From Endocalyx cinctus (lineage: Eukaryota; Ascomycota; Sordariomycetes; Amphisphaeriales; Apiosporaceae), in the NCBI GenBank assembly GCA_001600455.1, contig BCKC01000007.1, positions 62,001 to 126,000 on the forward strand: a stretch of DNA of 64,000 nt, read 5' to 3'. Positions 45,643 through 58,586 of the stretch are shown one piece after another. The first letter of the stretch is position 1. The number at the start of each line of letters is the position of its first letter. The notes beneath the pieces are model-generated. The model made no database searches and had not been told where the DNA came from. It worked only from the letters and a program-made list of their open reading frames with translations. The position numbers and the translations under genes were made by a program.

Positions 45643-47557
45643 ATGGCGGGAGCACGGGGCCATATGGGTAACTCTGCCCGGTCATTAATGATAGCGTTGG
45701 CTATCAGTTTAGCTGGGTTCGTTATACATACCTACATTCATTCATATCAATCTAGTCCGAAGATACGAAGTATGTTACTAACATACAATACCCCCGGCCA
45801 TTGAATTATAGGTTCTTATACGGACTCGATACCGGTATCATTGCTTCTACCATCGCCCAAGATAGCTTTAAGCTGTATATGTACGGCTCATCTATGAAAA
45901 ATGCTGCCTTGACAGGAGGCATTGTCTCCGGGTATTATGGAGGTTCCGCCGTTGGAAGTGGCTTTGCTTCTTGGTCGATGGATGCTTGCTCACGTCGGTG
46001 GAGCTTGTTAATCGGTGCAACCGCTAGCGTCATCGGCGCGATCCTCCAAGCAACTGCTCAAAACCCGGCTATGATGATTGTTGGCCGAGCATTTTCGGGA
46101 TTTTCCACGGGGTTGGTATACCCGGTAGCACCTGTATACTTGAGCGAGATTTCTCCGCCTGAGAACCGTGGCTTCCTGGTAGGCTTAAAAGGAGTCTTGT
46201 ACGTGTTTCCCATTATTTAATGTTTCGCGTGTAAGTAACTGATCATCGACCTAGGAATACGCTGGGATTCTTCGCTGCGGGCTGGATCGGATATGCTGGA
46301 AGCTTTGCCCAAGGTGATTTACAATGGAGAATCCCCCTAGCCACCCAGGGGCCTCCAGCTCTTCTTCTCGCCATCCTCACGTTTTTCCTTCCGTACTCAC
46401 CTCGCTGGTGTAAGTGTTACTCCCATATACTTTTTTCTGTTCTCCATTTCCATAATGATACGATATCATGTGATCATATACCAAACTTTATGGGTAATGG
46501 ATAGTATGCTGACTTAGTGGGGGTATGGTGCCGTAGTGATACGAAAAGAACGATACGACGAGGCCAAGAAGGTCATGTACTACTTACACGAACACCGTGG
46601 AGGGGAATTCATCGAGGCAGAATATGGAGAAATGTACGCCCAGGTTCAACTAGAAGCATCTCGAACAAAGAACTCCCCCAACAAGTATGCGACCCTCTTC
46701 ACTAGAAGGTACATTCGCCGCACGCTTCTCGGCTGCCTCATAGGTTAGTACTCTCTGTCTCCGTTATCGTTCACTTGATGCTCGATTTTATACCCTATCA
46801 TGAAATATTGTCTCATAAGAATGAAATTTTGCTAACACTGGCTATAGTGAACATGACAAAGCTATCGGGGTCAAACGTCATCCAAAACTACCAGAGTCTC
46901 TCGTATGCGGCTTTGGGTTACAAAGGGCAAACCGTTCTGCTCATTTCTGCCTTGTACGGCTTCATGGCAGTCATCGCCCAAATAATAAGTATTTTCACTA
47001 TTGTCGACCACTGGCCACGTAGGAAGACCATTATCTGGGGTTACATAGGTCTCGCAACAAGTCTCATCATCAGCACCGGTCTTTCTGCTGCCTTTCCTGA
47101 CGGCCATAACCAGAACGGCTCTCGAGCAGGAGTGGCTTTCATCTTTATCTTTGCATTCACTTATTCTTTCTTCTTCAACTCGATCGTCTGGGTCGTGGTA
47201 TCGGAGATCTTCCCGCTCGAGTTGCGTGGCGCGGGCGTAGGTTTTTCTGTCTTCTCACAAGGGATCACGGCTATCTGGCTTTCTTTCGCAGCCTCTATCG
47301 CCTTCGATGCTATCACTTGGAAGTTTTACTTCGTCTTCATTGGTTGCAACATCTTCGCAGGCGTATGCTTCTACATTTGGCTCCCCGAGACCAACCAGCT
47401 TAGTTTGGAGGAGATCGCGGCCAAATTCGGAGATCCCATCGCAGAACCCACAGCTAAGATGCTAGAAGAGAAGGGGGAGAAGGGAGATATAGTCGAGGTG
47501 GTCCATGATGATGAGAAGTCTCGTGGCTCATCCCCGTCCCACATAGAGCGAGTATAA
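45643..47557 (+). CDS. MFS sugar transporter (hexose/lactose permease type)
   Basis: Five exons: 45643..45716, 45812..46198, 46255..46409, 46537..46743 and 46848..47557; 510 residues with about 12 membrane segments. The sugar-porter hallmarks are FLYGLDTGII in helix 1, VYLSEISPPENRG after helix 4, PRWLIRKERYDEA before the central loop and WLPETNQLSLEEI after helix 12. The intracellular D-R/K-x-G-R-R motif is diverged (DHWPRRK). In helix 7, NMTKLSGSNVIQNYQ replaces the common QQxxG motif, so the substrate may not be glucose. Plasma membrane, proton-coupled uptake. It stands between the FMN dehydrogenase and a Dal5-type transporter. Confidence 0.9.
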
Positions 47558-48775
47558 GGCGATTTGGCCGGCACGGACCAAGAGAATGAAAGCCCAGAGG
47601 ATATGAGTTTTCATTCAGCAAGAGATATAACTACGTCATTGTACTATATGTCCCACTTACGGGGTTTCATGAAATAATTTTTCGGACACGAAAACGGAAA
47701 TGGAATCGAAGTCCATGATGAGCATGGGGGTCATGTGAAGGCTTATGGAACAATAGTCCTTCATGTCTACTCACCGCCGAGAACTAGAGAGAACTTATCT
47801 ATTGGGTTTAGGATACAATCAACGAACGCAGATTTACGCTTCTATTTTGAGGACCAAAAAAAAAGACCCTTCCATATCATATGAATACCGTTAGTTTTCT
47901 GGCTATTTTAGCAACCAACAACGTACGTGGGGGAGTGCTCAGCTCGAGTCACTACTTTTTTCTCTGTTTCTTTGGGAATGCTAGGTTGCCCTCGGTGATG
48001 TGATGTTATGATTCATGCCAGACAGACGATAGTGTACCAAGTGAACAGGGAATCGGAGCTTCTAACTGCAAGCTAAACTCATCCTGGCCCCTATGGGTAA
48101 GTCCTAGCGACGCGACGAATTGACCCACCAGCATCCACAACGAACGGAGATTGAGGACCGGTAAAAAGTTCAACCAGCAAGAAAGAATGTTGGAAAAGTC
48201 TATATTAACAAAAACCAGGGTCTAATCCACACTACTCGTCATATTCTCGGAATTTAGCAAATGATAATCAAAAAGACGAGTACGCTATATAGTATGTGAA
48301 GACTACGCTATGTGAGCTATTCAAGCCCCTGAGAAGCTGCTAATTCCCCACCTAATGCTAACCACGTTCTCGCCAATTATCTCATCTCCCTCGTATCAGT
48401 AGGTGGGGGTCAGAAACACGCGATGTGTATACCCCAACCACTCCTCATTATTAGATCATGGGGCTTACGGTTCCCCATGGGTTTTATCGAGTCTTGGAGC
48501 GGAGAAACGCTAGGTTACGTGATTAATTTCGTAGTGAGAAAATAAGCGGAGGAAAACAATCCATAGCGTAATACTCAAGTATTATCTTGGTGAAAAAGGT
48601 TGAAATTTCTAGTTGAAGGAGAATAGAATAAATAGGCTCTTCATTCAGCAAGTAGGTTCTCGTTCTTTTTTTTTTTCTTTTTTTAACCGTTGCTACTGAA
48701 CCATCTTTTTATTCTCTTTTCCTTGGGCAGCTTAGTGGTTCGGCGTCACACTACATTATTTTCAAGAAAGTCACC
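47558..48775. other. 1.2-kb intergenic region
   Basis: Spacer between two co-directional MFS genes. It contains a CGTGGGGG motif at 47936-47943 and a T-rich run near 48667-48686 just before the second transporter. No gene is seen. Confidence 0.45.
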
Positions 48776-50454
48776 ATGGCGGACGTTGAACGTAACACAG
48801 GAACACTAAAAGATCCTGAAAAGATGGACAATCTTTCCGAACAGGTCGAGAACGTCAAGGTGGACAACGTGGAACATGTTGGCGCACTCTCGATGCCAGC
48901 AAGTCTTGCAGCACTCAACGAAGCTGAATATAATAGCCTGGGTCGCAAGGCAACCTTGAAGATGGACATGATCATTATGCCAATCATAACTATCATGTAT
49001 ATCTTGAACTATCTCGATCGCCAGAATATTGCTTCCGCCAAATTAGCCAATCTTGATCAGGATCTAGGCCTTAGCACGGTTCAATACCAAACCGCCGTCA
49101 GGTAAGGGACTTCGTAAGCCGAATAACTGAGGAAAGGAAGAAATTCGACTGACTTCTATTGTCGCAGTATCCTTTTCGTCGGCTACATCACTGCCCAAGT
49201 CCCGAGTAACATGATTGTCGGAAAAATAACCAAGCCCGGAGTCTACATCTGTGGCGGTATGGCCGCTTGGGGCGTCATTTCAGCCCTTATGTCCGTCGTC
49301 CACAGCTTTGCTGGCTTGTTGTCCGCGCGGATCTTCCTAGGTGTGGTCGAGGCTATATTTTTCCCCGGTGCTATATACTTCCTTAGCTTGTTTTATAACC
49401 GAAAGCAAATGGCTTTACGCACTGCCATCTTATATTCCGGATCTCAGCTCGGTAATGCGTTCGGCGGTTTATTCGCCATCGGCGTCCTGCAACTCGACGG
49501 ACGCTATGGACTAGATGGATGGCGATGGGTATGTCACTCACTATACTCCTTTAACCCCCTCCTATCCACCCATGTTATCATATTGTACTGGTACCGGTAT
49601 CCGCTAACATAATTTTCTCGTAGCTGTTCCTTGTCGAAGGTGTTCTCACCACCGGTCTCGCCATCACCTTTGCCTTCATTCTGCCCAATTCCAACAAGAA
49701 AATCATAGGATTGTCTGAGATCGAATGCGAATATGTACAGTGGAATTTCATCAAGGATCAGGGTCAACAGGACAATTCCAACGAGATCAGTGCCCTCAAG
49801 GGCCTCACAATGGCTGTCCAGGACCCCAAGACGTGGTTACTTATGGGTATTCTATATGCAACGTACATTGTAGGTGCGGTTGTCAACTTCTTCCCATCCG
49901 TTGTCGGCGGACTCGGCTACGATCGTAATACCACCTACCTCCTTACCGCTCCTCCATTCATCCTATGCGTAGTATGCATGCTGGTTAACGGATGGCACTC
50001 GGACAAGAAGCAAGAGCGCTTTCTCCATATTGTCGTCCCCTTGCTGATTACTCTCGCTGCCAACGTCATCGCCGTCTCTTCTCTCAATATCGCGGCTCGA
50101 TATATTGCCATGCTTCTACTACCTGGATCCTTCTACGCATCCGCCGTAGTTACCCTATCCTGGATCACTGGCAGCTTGTCTCAGCCCGCAGCCAAGAGGG
50201 CTTCTGCAATCGCTTTTATCAATGCTATTTGCAATACACCTAATATCTGGGGAAGCTACATATATATCGGGGCTCCTCGATATATACTCGCGTTTATTAT
50301 CAACATTGGCGCTACTGGGCTGGCTATTGGGTTTGCCCTTCTCACGGTTATGTATTTGAAGCGCCAGAATGCCAAGATCGCACGTGGGCAGCCAACCGGA
50401 AAGAACGGCCCTACCCCTTCGCAGGTCGCTGCAGGATTCAAGTATACCCTTTAG
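48776..50454 (+). CDS. MFS anion:cation symporter, Dal5/Tna1-like carboxylate transporter
   Basis: Three exons: 48776..49101, 49168..49528 and 49624..50454; 505 residues and about 12 membrane segments after a charged 60-residue N-terminal tail. The first helix region IMYILNYLDRQNIASAKL and the following GLSTVQYQTAVSILFVGYI are the standard opening of the allantoate permease family. The family takes up allantoate, nicotinate, biotin precursors, pantothenate and other small carboxylates. The conserved VPSNMI segment is present. Substrate unknown. Uptake of an acid used by the neighbouring hydroxy-acid dehydrogenase is possible but not shown. Confidence 0.9.
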
Positions 50455-50796
50455 ACGGAATTTGGAGGATAAAACTTGGCCCCGAATTATGATGTAGATG
50501 AACTATGTTTAGTTTATATATCTGAATGACAACTTATTTTGAAGTTATGAAGCTACCTATCGCCGCAACGTGAGATAATACATTATCAATGAAGATACCA
50601 TCTCTCAAAGTCTCTTTAGATGTCACTCTCCTCTTTCTCAAATCCATATTCACGGTTAGAATAAATGATCATCGCATGAAAAGATTTATACATGAAAGCC
50701 TAGCTACTAAATCTCTGAAATATGAAAGTATTCCACTTATCCCTTGTTTTTATCCGACGAGTCATATTTGAAAGAAATACCCGGTTCAACTAGTAT
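50455..50796. other. Intergenic, convergent 3' ends
   Basis: Short AT-rich spacer between convergent genes; nothing recognised. Confidence 0.4.
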
Positions 50797-51705
50797 TTAG
50801 TTCTGAGCTGAGGGTGAACGTGATCCTTCTCTTCGGCCCCATTCTCTAGCAGCCTTAGCCACTTGCAAGGCCGCCTCTTCGATCCTCTTGGCTTTAGTTA
50901 ACGCGTTCTGCTCATTTCTCTGTTCAAGACTGTTCACGGGCTTCATCTGTTCTATTAACTTCAGGACGATCATGTAGTCCTCCTTCTTTGGCCTAGTACT
51001 AGCCTCGGGTCCTCCACTACTTCCAGGTTTTCGGGTAACATTATCATTATGCTCAGGAGTTGTGCGATTAGAGGATGGGGTGTGACGAAGTCTAGCTCTG
51101 TGGTTTATTTGACACTGCCCACGCACGCCATCATATAAACAGTTGCTGCAAGTGTTTCCATCTCCGACGTACGGCACCCCCACGCACTCTGGTGAGACGC
51201 CGTTACCTTCTCTGCAATGATTGCATTGTCCCTCGGTACCCAACGATTCTCCTCTCTCGTACATCATGATAGCTTCAACCACTCGGAGCTTTCGTAGGTT
51301 GGGTTTTTCTCTCGAACTTCGCCGTCTCCAAGCTCTGCGAATGGGCAAATGTCCTAGCTGTCTGATGACCTCGGTCTTCGGAATGCCTGGTGGCGGGAGA
51401 CACATGGTGTCATAGACATAATTCCACACTTCTGGTACCTTTTTGGATTCTTCAAAGTCTTTTCTGAGTAGTTCGGCAGCTTCCCAATATCTCCCTCTCA
51501 TATCGTAACCTTCCGGGCTCTCATGCGGTGCCCTAGGAGGTCTCGGAGGGCATCTTGGCGCGCGCGACCGATCACTCGTCTTAGCGCTATCACACCCATC
51601 AATTCTAGAATCACCGATATCAGGTGCATGCCTCTCTGGGAAAGACTCTTCTTGTTCGATGCGCCGAAACGTCATGTAGGCTAAATATATGTCGTGCTCC
51701 ATCAA
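50797..51705 (-). CDS. DUF3716-type Cys-motif protein of unknown function
   Basis: Single exon, 302 residues from the ATG at 51705 (a second ATG follows directly). A compact Cys-rich module lies at about residues 160-200: QCNHCREGNGVSPECVGV followed by TCSNCLYDGVRGQC. This is the spacing I associate with the fungal DUF3716 domain, probably a zinc-binding fold. Flanking regions are basic and Ser/Pro-rich, with a Lys/Glu helix near the C-terminus. The family is expanded in filamentous fungi, often in variable genomic regions, with no known role. It separates the accessory metabolic block from the sugar-acid cluster. Confidence 0.65.
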   Translation of the reverse strand: MMEHDIYLAYMTFRRIEQEESFPERHAPDIGDSRIDGCDSAKTSDRSRAPRCPPRPPRAPHESPEGYDMRGRYWEAAELLRKDFEESKKVPEVWNYVYDTMCLPPPGIPKTEVIRQLGHLPIRRAWRRRSSREKPNLRKLRVVEAIMMYERGESLGTEGQCNHCREGNGVSPECVGVPYVGDGNTCSNCLYDGVRGQCQINHRARLRHTPSSNRTTPEHNDNVTRKPGSSGGPEASTRPKKEDYMIVLKLIEQMKPVNSLEQRNEQNALTKAKRIEEAALQVAKAAREWGRREGSRSPSAQN

Positions 51706-54257
51706 AATATGACCTATGCAAGCTTGCCGGGGATGGCAGCTTTTCTCAAGGAGAACAAGGTGTGATAGGTCTAGATAGAACCATAAGATGTATTAGGGAA
51801 ACGAAAACGAAAATATTTTCACCGAATTGAATGGGAAAAAGAAAAGAAAACATGTAACCCGCATTATCGTCAGAAATCGTGAATTTGCAAGCCATTATAA
51901 CGAATCTAAATCCATTTCCCCCTCTCTTGGGCTCTCGTTTTCGATCTCTATTCCTATCCCCATACGAATCCCCATCTCTTCGTGGGGCTTTGGAGAAGAA
52001 AAAAAGATAGGAAGGATAAATTTAGTGATATTTTACGTACAGGAAACTAACAATGTGCATCCAATTCTGACAGTGAATAAGTAGTGCTTGTTACTTACAT
52101 GGATGCCACTTTCAAAAATGATCTGGTTGAGAGGATGAGGAAATTCAAATGTTATTTCTAGTAATTATCTTCTCTCGCACATTTCAGGTTGTGGTTACAT
52201 ATCATCCACGAGATGTCTTGTATGTTTTGAGGGAGGTTCAAATGAATGAATGAATAAATAACATAAGAGGGCTGCTACCGGATAATCCAGGGCGCCAAGC
52301 TACAGTGCCAGAACCTTTCAAAGATATGATGAATCCACAATCGAACCCTTGTTCTAATCAGTAGATTACAGTAGATTACCAAAAGCAGAAGCTTGATCCG
52401 TGTAAATTTGTGCCCTTTTCTTTGGGTGAATGGCTACAGACCGCTTCAACAGCACCAATGAACTTCGCCCCGTGGGGGAATAGCCAAGACTCACAAGGAT
52501 CCAGACTTGCAGGTTGTACGAGAAAGCCGCAAATGCACATCATTTTACTCTCAGGTTATTCTGACACTACAACGATTAGTACGGCTGCGTGTCGTATCTT
52601 GATATGTACGAACTCATGCACGTACAGATGTCTGTATGTAAGTTTTCGTGTATCCCACCCTGTGCTTGAATAGATAACTTAAGTAGATGAGGCGGGCGTC
52701 GCCTTTGAGAGATGAACCGTACTTTTTTTTTTCTGTCCCCACAGCGGAGAGGAATCTAGGATCTGGGGGTCTTTCGCGGGGAATACTAGGTTACCAAACA
52801 CCGGAACCTTTTTGCGTTATTCGGGTCACCAGATAATACGTTTAAGTAGGGTTATCTCTTGAAACAGCTTATTGATTTTATATATAGGTTGGTGTATTTC
52901 CTACGATAATGACAGGGGGTAGAAATCAATCTCGAATATGAAGAGAGAGAAAAATAGTCGTTTCTCGCCATCTAGATGATGTACAAATCACATCATTGAC
53001 AGAGTTGTGAAGGTACTACTACTATATCATTACGCCTACTGACTCTAGATGATGCTAGGTAATTATCAGGATGGACTTAACTATACGTAGTCTTACGAAT
53101 TTATCGATTTAGGTATCAATAAGCATGACTGAGTTTCACAATCATGTCATTCGAAGCTTTGCAGGCTTACAATTCTCTAGATGACCCAGGTCATCCTGGC
53201 TTATATCAAGCGCCTCTTTGTCTCCCCCTCCTCTCTCAAGATTAATTTGTGTTCACGAAATATCTGCGTGATCGGATAAATAAATGCGACGTCGGACAGT
53301 GATACTAGCCAAACTTTTCGGTTTTGGCTTTTAACAAGTGGAGCAGTATGCTACGAGAATGATTGTCCGAATACAGAGTACGTACTTAGATGTTAATCAA
53401 GTCTAGATTGGTTAAATTTTAGTATTCCATGAAAAGGTTGAGGCGGAAAAGAGGAAAAAAAAAAGAGGATACATTTTATGTAGGTTTAGTTTAGCAGATA
53501 CAACCATACAACCCACCATGCTACGTGGGGGTGAACTGTCTAGGGCATCCCCTCTTACCGTCTTATATCTAACGTAACTACAACAGGATAGCGTAGTCAT
53601 GATGACCCTCAATAACATGATGCCTACACATGTACTGTACACATATCCGTGGACCTACACTTAAATAGCTTGATAATATTCTACGTGGGGGAACTTGTGC
53701 GGGGAGATTTTTGTAGAAGGTCCTTCTGTTGCCTTTCCCTTGTTCAATCTCGCCTGTCATCCTCTTCCTAAAGTTCAGTTCGGAACTTCTGTGGATACTC
53801 AACCTCCAATCATCTATGTATACAATATTGGCGGGCGTCTAAGTTTAGATGACTGACTGACTAGTCATGTAAACGAATACATAGGTAACCTGGCAGTAAC
53901 TTCCATACACAGAGTAAAACAGAAAGATAACAAACCTGATAAACGGGGAGGGGTTTTCGGCTCTACATTCTTTTTTATATACCTTACATTGGATCCCTTC
54001 TTATCCATTGACTTCTCACGCGCCTCGCGGTTCGTTCCATATAACTCCACCAAGTTCTCCATCCCACTTTACATACCTAGCATATACCCTCCAACCCCTA
54101 AGAAAAAATCTTATTTATTTATTTCAGGGCCACTTCTACTTTTGTGGGAAACACATACATCAATAAACCTCTTATCAAGAATTCATTCTTTCTCTTCCCT
54201 TATCAATAACTTCAAATTCTCTTCATACTCGAAACCCAAAACCAGTTCATATCAATC
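51706..54257. other. 2.5-kb divergent intergenic region
   Basis: Promoter region of the DUF3716 gene and the aldolase gene, AT-rich. It includes four CGTGGGG-type motifs (51981-51987, 52471-52478, 53524-53531, 53684-53691) and a CT-rich leader before the aldolase start. No supported gene is present. Confidence 0.5.
53524..53691 (+). promoter_or_regulatory. Two CreA/Mig1-like sites upstream of the aldolase gene
   Basis: Two identical ACGTGGGGG units at about 53523-53531 and 53683-53691 lie some 570 and 730 bp before the aldolase start. Each contains GTGGGG, a match to the CreA consensus SYGGRG and to the Mig1 core. Function inferred. Confidence 0.5.
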
Positions 54258-55217
54258 ATGGGTAGTCTTGTAAGCAACGGAAGCTCTGGGGCTTCTGCCT
54301 CATCTAGCCTCGCACCCGGATTCTACGTTCCTACCGTCGCTTTCTTCACCCCCCAGGACACGGTCGATGAGAAGACGACGACGGAGCACGCCATTCGTCT
54401 GGCCAAGGCCGGCGTCGCCGGTATCGTCACTCACGGCTCGAACGGTGAGGCCGTGCACCTCGACCACGAAGAGCGCATTCTCATCACGCAGTTGACGAGA
54501 AAGGCGCTCGACGGCGCCGGGTTCCCGTCCATGCCTCTCATCGTCGGGTGCGGGGCCCAAAGCACGCGCGAGACGATCCAGCTCTGCAAGGAAGCCGCCT
54601 CGGCCGGCGGCACGCACACGTTGATCCTACCGCCCGCCTATTACGGAGGACTCCTCTCCAAAGATCTCATCATCGCTCACTTCCGGGCCGTCGCCGACGC
54701 CTCCCCCATACCCGTCCTCATCTACAACTTCCCGGCGGCCTGCGGCGGGCTCGACCTCAGCTCCGACGTGATCATCACCCTCTCCCAGCACCCCAACATC
54801 CGCGGCGTCAAGCTCACCTGCGGTAACACGGGCAAGCTCGCGCGCGTGGCCGCCGCGACCGCCGGCACGAGCTTCCGGACCTTCGGCGGTAGCGCCGACT
54901 TCACCGTACAGACTCTCGCGGTCGGCGGTCACGGCATCATCGGCGGGCTCGGTAACATCTCCCCCAAGGCCTGCGTCGAGGTCATGAAGCTGTGGGAGGC
55001 CGGCAAATCCGAGAAGGCCCAGAGCCTCCAGGCTATCGTGGCGAGGGGTGACTGGACCGCCATCCAGGGTGGCTTCATCTCCGTCAAGGTTGGTTTACAA
55101 AAGTATTACGGCTACGGCGGAGTTCCCAGACTGCCCTGCAGCTTACCTGCAGGACCCCAATTAGCGGAGCAGGAGAAAGGATTTGCTGAGTTGATGGAAG
55201 CGGAGAAGGCATTGTAG
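54258..55217 (+). CDS. DapA/NanA-family aldolase, candidate 2-keto-3-deoxy-sugar-acid aldolase
   Basis: Intronless, 319 residues. The class I aldolase barrel has the Schiff-base Lys185 (IRGVKLT), catalytic Tyr156 (LIYNFP) and the GSNGEAVHL substrate loop where DHDPS has GTTGE. Fungal relatives include L-threo-3-deoxy-hexulosonate aldolase of galacturonate use and 4-hydroxy-2-oxoglutarate-type aldolases; all cleave to pyruvate plus an aldehyde. With a sugar-acid dehydratase and a triose-type kinase close by, cleavage of a 2-keto-3-deoxy-aldonate is the best guess. The first 830 bp are strikingly rich in G/C third positions, unlike most of the window, while the last 120 bp are not. It is convergent with the kinase gene. 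Cytosolic. Confidence 0.88.
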   Translation: MGSLVSNGSSGASASSSLAPGFYVPTVAFFTPQDTVDEKTTTEHAIRLAKAGVAGIVTHGSNGEAVHLDHEERILITQLTRKALDGAGFPSMPLIVGCGAQSTRETIQLCKEAASAGGTHTLILPPAYYGGLLSKDLIIAHFRAVADASPIPVLIYNFPAACGGLDLSSDVIITLSQHPNIRGVKLTCGNTGKLARVAAATAGTSFRTFGGSADFTVQTLAVGGHGIIGGLGNISPKACVEVMKLWEAGKSEKAQSLQAIVARGDWTAIQGGFISVKVGLQKYYGYGGVPRLPCSLPAGPQLAEQEKGFAELMEAEKAL

Positions 55218-55516
55218 TGAACGAAGACCAAGAAAACGAGCCACATTTTTTTTTTACCATATTTTATCAAAGCATGATTTGTTATGTATATAATTACCTA
55301 ATAGACACTCAGTGTCTAAATCAATCATAGAAAATGATCTTGACCCTAAGGAACGTAAAGTGTGTTTAATTGACTAAGTTATTATAAGTGTCTATTTCTG
55401 ATAGGATTATTTAAAAATATTTATAAGTTCCTCGGCTTCTATGATAGACCAGTAAGATTTAATTTACTATCGCTGAGATTTTATTGCAGGTATCTATGAA
55501 AAAAAAAAATAACTTT

Positions 55517-57500
55517 TTACTGTCCTGCAAGTCCCTGCAGGAATTTCAACAATCCGTACGCACCTGGATCAGGGCAGTTCTTCCATTCCTCACCTCCCAC
55601 GTAAACCGAACGACCTAAGCTCGCCTCCATACCTTTCGTGCTTTCGCATCCTTTCTGGGCTGCCTCGACAGCTTTAGTTAGACTTCCAGAAGACTTAAAC
55701 TCTTCAATAAAAGGTTGCAAGGTATCTACGACGGTACGGTCACCGGGCTTGGCGGGTGTGTATCTTCCCAACGTCTTCAACGCACCAACCAAGGCGGTTC
55801 CCCAAACGGCCGTGGTGGCCGGGGAGGATTGCTTCGAGTCTTGTTCGCGAAGCGCGTGGGCGATCGCGTTTATGAAGATGGCGTATAAGGCTCCAGATGT
55901 GCCGTCCATACTCTTCTCTACGACATGCGCGATGCTGGTGACCAGCTGAACCGCGTCGTTTGAAGAGGACGCCAGGATGTGAGATAGAACAGCTTCGGCT
56001 CCAGTCTTGAGACATAATCCACAGTCGCCATCTCCGACAAGAGTGTCATATTTGGTCACTTCGGGCTCGGCATCAATCATGTTCTTCAGTGCTTTGCTGA
56101 GCACTTGTTGAACTTGGGCAGGATCGACTAGAATGGGAATTAGTAAGAGCTAACTGACAAGCGGAGGAAAAGAAATTGCCCAATCTGTTGACTTACCTTG
56201 GAGATTGCTTCGCACCTCTTGCTCGCCTAATTGAGCGCTATCCGTGGTGATAGCGCCCTTAGTCTGCCTAGCCCAGTTTTGGGCTGGCGCAGCCGGTAGC
56301 CATCCACTTGCGGCGGCCGGCGCATCCAAAAGTTCGACAAATCTGTTATCAGCCACTTTCAATAAAGTAGCACTGAATCCGATTCCATTCAAACTGGACA
56401 TGTAAGTGCCGCAGAGTACCCGAACCGGCGCGATGCCGTATGCCTCGGATAGCTGATTGATCAGCTCCATAGTAACGGCGCCTAGCTCTAAATTACTAAG
56501 GGCACCAAGGTTGTTCACCATTAGTATAACCGGCTCGCCACTCTTGATGCTGATGAATCCTCTGTCGCTGTCCGTAGTATCGAGAAGTTGCTTCAACAGA
56601 CTCTGTATCAGACCAGGGAGGTTCGTCTTAACGCGACCAAATCCTTCTTCATTATGGATACCCATGCCAATCTCGATCTCGTCGTTGCCATCCAGTTCGT
56701 CTGTTGAGACAGCTCGACCAGGTACATGAACGTGCGCCAACGACGCGCCGACAGTGGCAACATTCTCGGAAGCGAGAGACGCGAGCTTGGTGACTTCTTC
56801 AAGAGAAGCGCTGCAATCCAGTCGTTAGTTCCCAAATTAACCCCCACGTTAAACATTATTGTAAAAAAAAAAAAAAACGCTTACCCCTTAGCAGCCAGAG
56901 CACCCGCAAGCTTTTGCACCAATACCGTTCCCGCCAGACCTCTGCGTCCGATCCTACCACTCCTGGACCTGCCCACACCGACGTCGTCACCAACGACTAG
57001 CAATTCTGCCTTCAATCCCTGAGCTCTTGCCTTCTCAAGCGCCATACCGAAATGGAGCTTATCACCCGTATAGTTCATAATAATGACCAATATGCCCCTC
57101 TGCGGCTGGGCAGCGCCGAGACGCATGATACAATTGTAGACCTGGTCGGCGCTAGGAGAGGCGAAAATGGAACCGGCGACGGCGGCGGAGAGGAAGCCCT
57201 CGCCTACGAAACCGGCGAAAGACGGTTCGTGGCCAGAGCCTCCTCCAGATATGACGGCAACGTTAGAGGCGGATAAAGCATCTTGGAAGAATACGGTCTT
57301 GTTGGATAAATCGAAGGTGACGAGGGGGTTGGTCACGGTCAGGGAGCTCAGGGCGGCATGGACCAGAGCCAAAGGGTCGTCGCTAAGATGTTTTGCTATA
57401 TAGAAGTTACCGTGAGCACTTGATACAGCGAGGATAAGATCGTGTTACATGATAGAACGGGAGGGAGAGACAGTATAATGATGGAGGGCTTACAAGACAT
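55517..57500 (-). CDS. Dihydroxyacetone-type kinase (DhaK-DhaL fusion); DHA/glyceraldehyde or erythrulose kinase
   Basis: Four exons on the minus strand: a 7-nt start exon 57500..57494, then 57395..56885, 56810..56197 and 56127..55517; 580 residues, the standard length of eukaryotic single-chain kinases. The tiny first exon gives MSSKHLSDDPLALVHAAL; no in-frame ATG lies early in exon 2. The DhaK domain has GGGSGHEPSFAGFVG and MGIHNEEG, whose His binds the ketone or aldehyde covalently. The DhaL domain begins near residue 380 with the ATP/Mg motif DGDCGLCLKTG and SGGL-like MDGTSGALY. Substrates in the family are dihydroxyacetone, glyceraldehyde and, for Yarrowia EYK1, erythrulose. It shares a divergent 2-kb promoter with the short-chain dehydrogenase. 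Confidence 0.93.
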
Positions 57501-57835
57501 TGTACTAGACAAGATTAGATTGTAGGAGTATGATTTCTTCTTTTCGTATACCAGATACCAATTTGATGATTGGAAGTTCTCAAATCGATACGAAGATCCA
57601 ATATCATAACAAATCACTTGGGTAAACTTTATGCGTAACGTACGGCGAGATTAGAGGTATCAATATCCTATTCAACTTCTTCTTTCCATCTAACTTGTAT
57701 TTACTATTTCATGTTTAAGCCAATCGATTTACGATATATCTAATACCAGTACAAGTAATTAAGGTCCCTAACAGACCTACAGTAGCTTGATAAATTGCAC
57801 TAATTCCATCTATATCCCCTCATCGACGTCAATAC

Positions 57836-58467
57836 CGTGGGGTTTAAGCTCCGTTTTTTTTTTTCACCTTGGCCTCTTTAATTCTTGTGACCCTTCAAAT
57901 TTGAAACCCCCCAACTTCATTTCCCTCAGCAGACCCCGAAGACCCCCACGGTTCGTATTCTCAAATAAATTTACATTACATGTCGAAACACTAGGACTCC
58001 AAGTCTAGTGTAGTAGAGATTTACGCGTCCTGACGATGGAACTTCTACGTAGTCAACTCATGGAACCAACCCCGCTAAACACGCCAAGTAGTGACACTAT
58101 TTCCCCTCACTATTTAACTTAGTGTAAGCACACTATAGTACAGGTACTAAGGATGCCTCTGTAGAGATATAATAAGCCCTAACTACAGCCCTTAGTGTAC
58201 AAATATACTGTACAAGTATGCAACGTAGGGGTAAAGAGCGTCTTCTCTCGTAAACAGTTTGACCCCCCACGAAAGGAAGCCTGGAACATGTAGCTATCCT
58301 ATTTAGGAAATAACAGGGATAAAAGGACCAATTACCGACAGTAGAGATATGTTTCGGATGTACCTAGACATTTATTCATTATTATTTGAGTGATGGTCGA
58401 GGGAAGGGGTGGAAATAGCTGGCGTTACTACTTTTAAACCAGTCAGCTTCATCTTAAACCCCCCACG
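57836..58467. promoter_or_regulatory. Four CreA/Mig1-like CGTGGGG sites in the kinase-dehydrogenase promoter
   Basis: CGTGGGG occurs at 57836-57842 on the plus strand and at 57943-57950, 58263-58271 and 58459-58467 on the minus strand (as CCCCCACG or longer). All contain GTGGGG, a CreA consensus match. Closely spaced pairs in divergent promoters are typical of functional CreA control. Inferred. Confidence 0.5.
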
Positions 58468-58586
58468 ATACTATGAAGATCCAAGAAGATCTGGTTGAGT
58501 TTTCTAAATATGCTTCTATTGCAGGGCTAAGCGTCGTACAATACACCAGTACCTGGCATGGCCCTTGGCAAACAATATACAGCACT

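Noticed and set aside
54300..54932. Antisense open frames in the aldolase gene
   Set aside because: By-product of high GC third positions; compositionally biased and without motifs.
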